Positions 16,769-20,533 of a stretch of 20,533 nucleotides of DNA are shown here, piece after piece (position 1 is the first letter of the stretch; each line of letters begins with the position of its first letter). Source of the stretch: Halieaceae bacterium (GTDB lineage: Bacteria; Pseudomonadota; Gammaproteobacteria; Pseudomonadales; Halieaceae); the NCBI GenBank assembly GCA_011523115.1, contig WTHO01000159.1, forward strand, positions 1 to 20,533, in the 5' to 3' direction. The position numbers and the translations under genes are program-made. The notes under the pieces were generated by a model. The model did not search any database, was not told the origin of the DNA, and saw only the letters and a list, made by a program, of their open reading frames with translations.

Positions 16769-17642
16769 ATTGCGCGTCGACGTAGAGATCAATGTAACGA
16801 CGAACGGCGCGCGGAACAAACTCCCGCCAACTCAGTTGCTGGATACCAAATTGGTGACGGATCTCAGCACAATCAAGGCTCAGGCTCGTCATCGCATCCG
16901 TATCGGCGCTCACTAACTCCATCAATTCACGCGCGTCTTTGAATGGCTCGTATTGGGACGCATTTGCCAGCACAGTCTCCATAAAGGAGTAGGCGGTGAC
17001 CTCACCGATACCGCTGTAATGGTAGACGCCGGAGCGCGGCGCTCCGGCGCCCATCTGATCGCTGATGCCGTGGATGACCCTAGCCACCTCGGCCACGTGA
17101 ACCGGGCTGCCCCGGACGCGCTCGCTGACCTTGACCCGGTCGTTGCGCGCCAGTGCATCAAGTGCCCGCGCAAGCGGGTTAGGCCGTCGCCCGCCAAACA
17201 TCAGGCCCAAGCGCAGGATAAACACATCCTCAAGGGTATCTCTGAGCAGCGCTTCGACCTCTATCAGGGTTTTGCCCACGGGGTCGCTGGCATCGGGTTG
17301 ATCGGTTTCGCGGTAGGGTCGCGTCAAAGCGCCGGAAAACACCCTGGCGCTTGAGAGATACAGGTAGCTGACCTTGTCGCGCGCGGCAAGCTCCGCCAGC
17401 CACCGGGTGCGCTCAATGTCCGGCTGCCCCACCGGATCAACCCCGTCAATTTGGGTGACTAATCGCGTGTCGAGAATGAGGTCTATCGGCTGTCGGCGAA
17501 TCAATTTTTTTACCTGGCGCTCGCGGCGCCAGCGTGTGGCATCCATATCGACACCCACAATCTCATGCCGCATCAGCGGCGCCGCGAAGGAGCGAAGTGA
17601 ATAGCCCAGCGGCGAGTCGAGACCCAAAACCAGAATGCGCAT
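16767..17642 (-). CDS. SDR-fold (RmlD-like) protein lacking a recognisable YxxxK motif
   Basis: Extended short-chain dehydrogenase fold resembling RmlD-type sugar-nucleotide reductases; 291 residues. It opens MRILVLGLDSPLGYSL, where the nucleotide loop keeps G7 and G13 of GxxGxxG but has Ser at position 10. DLILDTR (54-60), YLYLSSARVFSG (93-104) and ILRLGLMFGG (142-151) fit the family core. Where homologues have Tyr-Gly-x-Thr-Lys, this protein reads DPVGKTLIEVE (120-130), lacking both catalytic Tyr and Lys. It may bind NAD(P) or a sugar nucleotide without being a normal oxidoreductase. The ATG has GAGGG 11 bases upstream. It lies between ssb and moaB on the same strand. The fold is likely, but the function is not known. 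Confidence 0.8.
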   Translation of the reverse strand: MRILVLGLDSPLGYSLRSFAAPLMRHEIVGVDMDATRWRRERQVKKLIRRQPIDLILDTRLVTQIDGVDPVGQPDIERTRWLAELAARDKVSYLYLSSARVFSGALTRPYRETDQPDASDPVGKTLIEVEALLRDTLEDVFILRLGLMFGGRRPNPLARALDALARNDRVKVSERVRGSPVHVAEVARVIHGISDQMGAGAPRSGVYHYSGIGEVTAYSFMETVLANASQYEPFKDARELMELVSADTDAMTSLSLDCAEIRHQFGIQQLSWREFVPRAVRRYIDLYVDAQ

Positions 17643-17689
17643 GGGGACTTAATCCCTCAGGAAGAGTGCCAGCAACGACCTGCCAGGCC

Positions 17690-18142
17690 CTAGAACGGGA
17701 TGTCGTCTTCCGGAAAATCAATAGGCGCCGGATCCGCGGCCGCTGGCTGCGGTGCACTGGCTGCCGGTGCGCTCTGGTAGCCACCCCCGTCAGACGCCAT
17801 ATTGCGGCTGTCGAGCATTTGCATTTCCTGGGCGACAATTTCAGTGGTGTACCGATCCTGCCCTGACTGATCCTGCCATTTACGGGTCCGCAATGAACCC
17901 TCAACGTAGACTTTGGAGCCTTTGCGCAGGTACTCAGCCGCGATTTCCGACAGGCGGTTAAAAAACACGACGCGATGCCACTCGGTACGCTCCTGCTGGT
18001 CACCGGTATTTTTGTCCCGCCAGCTCTCGGAGGTCGCGAGGCTAATGTTGGTGACGCCGCCTCCAGAGGGCAGCACCCGATGCTCGGGGTCGTTGCCGAG
18101 ATTGCCGACCAAAATGACTTTGTTGATGCCGCGCGAGGCCAT
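17690..18142 (-). CDS. ssb: Single-stranded DNA-binding protein
   Basis: Tetrameric single-strand DNA-binding protein for replication, recombination and repair. In the 150-residue product the OB fold covers about 1-110, with [19 protein letters not shown] (2-20), [20 protein letters not shown] (53-72) and [18 protein letters not shown] (74-91). A Gly/Ala/Pro-rich linker follows, then the acidic tip EDDIPF, the docking site for partner proteins. GGAG lies six bases before the ATG. It follows an MFS gene on the same strand (133-base gap with its own possible promoter) near divergent uvrA, an arrangement related to the classical uvrA-ssb divergence. Confidence 0.98.
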   Translation of the reverse strand: MASRGINKVILVGNLGNDPEHRVLPSGGGVTNISLATSESWRDKNTGDQQERTEWHRVVFFNRLSEIAAEYLRKGSKVYVEGSLRTRKWQDQSGQDRYTTEIVAQEMQMLDSRNMASDGGGYQSAPAASAPQPAAADPAPIDFPEDDIPF

Positions 18143-18161
18143 ATCTTTCTCCGTTTGTGCC

Positions 18162-18189
18162 AGTATCCGCCGCCTGCTCCCACTGTCTT
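18162..18189 (-). promoter_or_regulatory. ssb: Possible sigma70 promoter for ssb
   Basis: On the minus strand AAGACA (18189-18184) and GATACT (18167-18162) are separated by 16 bases, giving a leader of about 12 bases before the ssb ATG. No full LexA box (CTGT-N8-ACAG) was found here. Weak match. Confidence 0.3.
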
Positions 18190-18255
18190 CGGACCGAGTG
18201 ACACAAGCTTTCCTACCCCGTGACTATAGCAACGCCGTGGGATGGGGGGTACATC

Positions 18256-18268
18256 ATTATCCGATAAT
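18256..18268. repeat. 13-bp palindrome in the MFS-ssb gap
   Basis: ATTATC and GATAAT flank a single C. It lies eight bases beyond the MFS stop and about 115 bases upstream of ssb, in an AT-rich patch within GC-rich surroundings. It could be a regulator site for ssb or a weak transcript end; no T tract follows. Confidence 0.45.
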
Positions 18269-18275
18269 TGGCACC

Positions 18276-19469
18276 TCAGGCGGCCATCGGCGCTCTTCCG
18301 TAGCGCCACAATCCCGCGAGCCAAATCCCGGTCAGCATCGAGAGGACGGCAACGAGACCCACGGCACCCCCGACATGCAGCGCGTTGCCACCCAAGGCAC
18401 CGCCCGTAAAGACGCCTAAAAACTGGGCGCTGGAGAAGATACCCATCGCAGTGCCTCGCAGGGAGGTCGGGGCAACAATCGAAACCAGGGCGGGCAGGAT
18501 GGTCTCAAGCGCTGTAAAACCCACGAAAAACAGCATCAAGCCCACACCGAGCACCAGGAGCGATGAGGCCCAGAGCGCCGTCACCAGCCCGAGCACCGTC
18601 AGCAGCACGCTCAGCGCCAAGAGCGGCCGCGAGTCATCTAACGCCTGGCGCCGCCGAACCAACATCGCCACACCCGGCAAGGCGCCGCACAGGGTGGCGA
18701 GATAGAGCCAAGCGTGCTGCTCAGGCGGCAGCCCGACTTGCTCGGTCATCACGGCAGGGATCGCCGTGAAGGCGGCCATCAAGAGTAGGTGGAGACAAAA
18801 GATACTGGCATAGAGAATGCCCAGCCCCTGACCCCACAGAGCCTCCCCTAACCTCTTACGATCTGCGATATGGGCACGCCCACCATCAGTGAGTTGCGGC
18901 GTGGCGGGCAATCCGACGAGCACCACCATGAGCCCTAATCCGCCCATCACTGCTGTGGCCTCAAAAACACGGGGCAAGCCACCCCAGGCGGCAAGAACAG
19001 GCCCCAGCACTAGCGCCAGTGCGAATGAGACGCCAATGCTGGCTCCGATGATGGCTGAGGCCTTGGTGCGCTGCTCTACGCGGGTGTAGTCGGCGGCCAG
19101 GGCCATCGTCGCCGAGGCAATGGCCCCCGAACCCTGCAGCAACCGACCGATCGCGAGGCCCGTCAGCGTGTCGGCCAGCGCCGCCAGCACGCTACCCAAC
19201 ACCAGCAAACAGAGCCCGCCGACGATCACCGGCTTGCGCCCGATCTGGTCCGACAGCCACCCCAGAGGCACCTGAAACGCCGCCTGAGTCAGCCCGTAAG
19301 CACCCAGAGCGAGACCGATGCTCGCCGCATTCGCACCAGCGAGTTCCTGAGCGTACACAGCGAACAGGGGCAACACCATGAACAAGCCCAGCATGCGCAG
19401 GCAGTAGAGGCTGGCGAGACCCAGCACCGCACGGCGCTCCAGAGCAGTAAAGGGTTCTTTCGCTAACAC
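18276..19469 (-). CDS. Major facilitator superfamily transporter
   Basis: Twelve-helix inner-membrane transporter of the major facilitator superfamily, 397 residues from the chosen GTG. The first helix is marked by [19 protein letters not shown] (21-39). The drug-efflux type motif A between TM2 and TM3 reads [13 protein letters not shown] (70-82). A long central loop around [20 protein letters not shown] separates two six-helix halves. The frame is open to 19721, into uvrA on the other strand, but that extension is soluble and not family-like. GTG 19469 has AGGTGA eight bases upstream and an extended -10 promoter (19496-19504); GTG 19481 is an alternative. A homologous MFS gene sits between uvrA and ssb in Pseudomonas. 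Substrate is unknown. Confidence 0.9.
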   Translation of the reverse strand: MLAKEPFTALERRAVLGLASLYCLRMLGLFMVLPLFAVYAQELAGANAASIGLALGAYGLTQAAFQVPLGWLSDQIGRKPVIVGGLCLLVLGSVLAALADTLTGLAIGRLLQGSGAIASATMALAADYTRVEQRTKASAIIGASIGVSFALALVLGPVLAAWGGLPRVFEATAVMGGLGLMVVLVGLPATPQLTDGGRAHIADRKRLGEALWGQGLGILYASIFCLHLLLMAAFTAIPAVMTEQVGLPPEQHAWLYLATLCGALPGVAMLVRRRQALDDSRPLLALSVLLTVLGLVTALWASSLLVLGVGLMLFFVGFTALETILPALVSIVAPTSLRGTAMGIFSSAQFLGVFTGGALGGNALHVGGAVGLVAVLSMLTGIWLAGLWRYGRAPMAA

Positions 19470-19495
19470 GAAGTCTGTCACCTTGAGAAGGTTCG

Positions 19496-19504
19496 AGTGT
19501 AGCA
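19496..19504 (-). promoter_or_regulatory. Possible extended -10 promoter for the MFS gene
   Basis: The minus strand reads TGC followed by TACACT, an extended -10 arrangement, about 26 bases before the GTG at 19469. No -35 match is seen at normal spacing. It supports the short form of the MFS gene. Confidence 0.38.
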
Positions 19505-19551
19505 CGCGGTCAAAAAGCGGACGGAGTGGGTCCGCGGCGGCTGGAAGCTCG

Positions 19552-19570
19552 TATACTGTCCGATTGGCAA
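19552..19570 (+). promoter_or_regulatory. uvrA: Possible uvrA -10 element overlapping a LexA-like half-site
   Basis: TATACT (19552-19557) lies about 33 bases before the uvrA ATG. TACTGT (19554-19559), the left half of a consensus SOS box, overlaps it, but the right half is poorly conserved. No good -35 was found. Regulation by LexA is only a possibility. Confidence 0.33.
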
Positions 19571-19590
19571 CGTTTGAGCGAGTCAGACGA

Positions 19591-20533
19591 ATGGATACCA
19601 TCGAGGTGCGCGGTGCGCGCACCCACAACCTCAAGAACATTGACCTGGATATTCCCAGAGACAAGCTGGTTGTCATCACTGGCCTTTCGGGGTCAGGCAA
19701 ATCATCTTTGGCCTTTGACACACTCTACGCCGAAGGGCAAAGGCGCTACGTCGAATCGCTCTCCACCTATGCGCGCCAGTTTCTGTCGATGATGGAAAAG
19801 CCCGACATCGATCATATTGAAGGTCTCTCGCCTGCGATCTCCATCGAGCAGAAATCCACGTCTCACAACCCGCGCTCCACCGTTGGCACCATCACCGAGA
19901 TATACGACTACCTGCGTCTGTTGTTTGCGCGGGTCGGCGATCCGCGATGCCCCACCCACGGCGTCACCCTCAAGGCCCAAACCGTCACCCAAATGGTCGA
20001 CGCCGTCTTGGCGCTACCGGAAGGCAGCAAACTGATGCTTCTGGCGCCGGTCGTGCGCGACCGAAAAGGGGAGCATCTTCATATTTTTGAACAGATGCGC
20101 GCTGCGGGTTTTATTCGTGTCCGCGTCGACGGCATTGTGGTGGACCTTGATGACGTGCCAGCGCTCGATAAAAAACGGAAGCACCGGATCGATGTGGTCG
20201 TCGATCGTTTCAAAGTCAGAGAGGACCTGAAACTCCGGCTGGCCGAGTCCTTCGAGACCGCACTAGAGCTCACTGACGGTGTTGCCGCCATTGCGCCGAT
20301 GGAAGACGAAGGCGAGGAAATACTCTTTTCGGCACGCTACGCCTGCCCGAGTTGCGGCCACTCGATCGACGAATTGGAGCCGCGCCTGTTCTCTTTCAAC
20401 AATCCTGCCGGCGCCTGTAGCAGTTGCGATGGCCTTGGGGTCACACAGTTTTTTGATGAGAGCCGTGTTGTACTGCACCCAGAATCGAGTCTGGCAGAGG
20501 GCGCGATTCGTGGCTGGGACCGCCGCAACGTCT
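19591..20533 (+). CDS. uvrA: Excinuclease ABC subunit A, N-terminal third (runs off the window)
   Basis: Damage-recognition ATPase of nucleotide excision repair, acting with UvrB and UvrC. The first 314 codons are present. They begin [19 protein letters not shown] and include Walker [10 protein letters not shown] (31-39), [20 protein letters not shown] (46-65), [20 protein letters not shown] (78-97), the UvrB-binding and DNA-damage-binding insertion region (about 120-250), and the first zinc module with C252/C255 and C276/C279 (CPSCG and CSSCDG). Similarity to E. coli UvrA is very strong throughout. The full protein should be about 940 residues, so roughly two thirds lie beyond the window. 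It is divergent from the MFS gene, with a 121-base gap. Confidence 0.98.
   Translation, partial: MDTIEVRGARTHNLKNIDLDIPRDKLVVITGLSGSGKSSLAFDTLYAEGQRRYVESLSTYARQFLSMMEKPDIDHIEGLSPAISIEQKSTSHNPRSTVGTITEIYDYLRLLFARVGDPRCPTHGVTLKAQTVTQMVDAVLALPEGSKLMLLAPVVRDRKGEHLHIFEQMRAAGFIRVRVDGIVVDLDDVPALDKKRKHRIDVVVDRFKVREDLKLRLAESFETALELTDGVAAIAPMEDEGEEILFSARYACPSCGHSIDELEPRLFSFNNPAGACSSCDGLGVTQFFDESRVVLHPESSLAEGAIRGWDRRNV

Noticed and set aside
17563..18324. 253-codon open frame on the minus strand overlapping ssb
   Set aside because: It is the +1-type shadow of ssb and the start of the SDR gene. The product is Arg/Ser/Pro-rich with no recognisable fold, and ssb is unmistakable.
19554..19573. Complete LexA (SOS) box at uvrA
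   Set aside because: Only the left half TACTGT matches. The right half lacks ACAG, so only a half-site is reported.
19470..19721. 84-residue N-terminal extension of the MFS gene into uvrA
   Set aside because: It would overlap the uvrA start and its promoter. The residues are not membrane-like and no homologous extension is expected.

Overview
The window is GC-rich, densely packed chromosomal DNA from a gammaproteobacterium. The evidence is gene content and order. There is an rplU-rpmA-obg-proB block, ispB divergent from rplU, fabA-fabB, and uvrA divergent from an MFS transporter and ssb, an arrangement familiar from Pseudomonas-like genomes. The proteins resemble gammaproteobacterial homologues throughout. 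Very short or negative intergenic gaps and paired acyl-CoA dehydrogenases would fit a marine Cellvibrionales/Halieaceae-like lineage, but that placement is inference. No phage, transposon, CRISPR, tRNA or rRNA sequence was found, and nothing looks recently transferred.

Layout, left to right. (1) 1-1472, minus: the 5' end of one acyl-CoA dehydrogenase gene, preceded by a complete second one (beta-oxidation type). (2) 1640-2722, plus: hemH (ferrochelatase), divergent from the dehydrogenase over a shared promoter region. (3) 2729-6562, minus: rplU-rpmA, then an intrinsic terminator, then obg-proB and a ZIP-family metal transporter in overlapping order. (4) 6844-9425, plus: ispB and pgi, overlapping by one base. 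(5) 9430-13024, minus: manC-galU-manB, a tight operon making GDP-mannose and UDP-glucose precursors. (6) 13285-15038, plus: fabA-fabB, the anaerobic-type unsaturated fatty acid pair. (7) 15035-19469, minus: an MFS transporter, ssb, an SDR-fold protein lacking the usual catalytic Tyr/Lys, moaB and moeA. (8) 19591 to the end, plus: the first 314 codons of uvrA.

The genes cover central housekeeping: haem, proline, ribosome assembly, quinone side chain, glycolysis and sugar nucleotides, membrane lipid unsaturation, molybdenum cofactor, and DNA replication and repair. pgi and manC-galU-manB together can route hexose phosphates into GDP-mannose and UDP-glucose, the building blocks of envelope or extracellular polysaccharide.

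No undescribed system is evident. The items most worth a second look are the SDR-fold protein without a recognisable YxxxK motif inside the ssb-moaB-moeA run, the two same-geometry inverted repeats between rplU and ispB (one filling the spacer of the predicted rplU promoter), the histidine-rich ZIP transporter at the end of the obg-proB run, two TTG-initiated genes with good Shine-Dalgarno sequences, and three convergent gene pairs whose ends abut or overlap without visible terminators.
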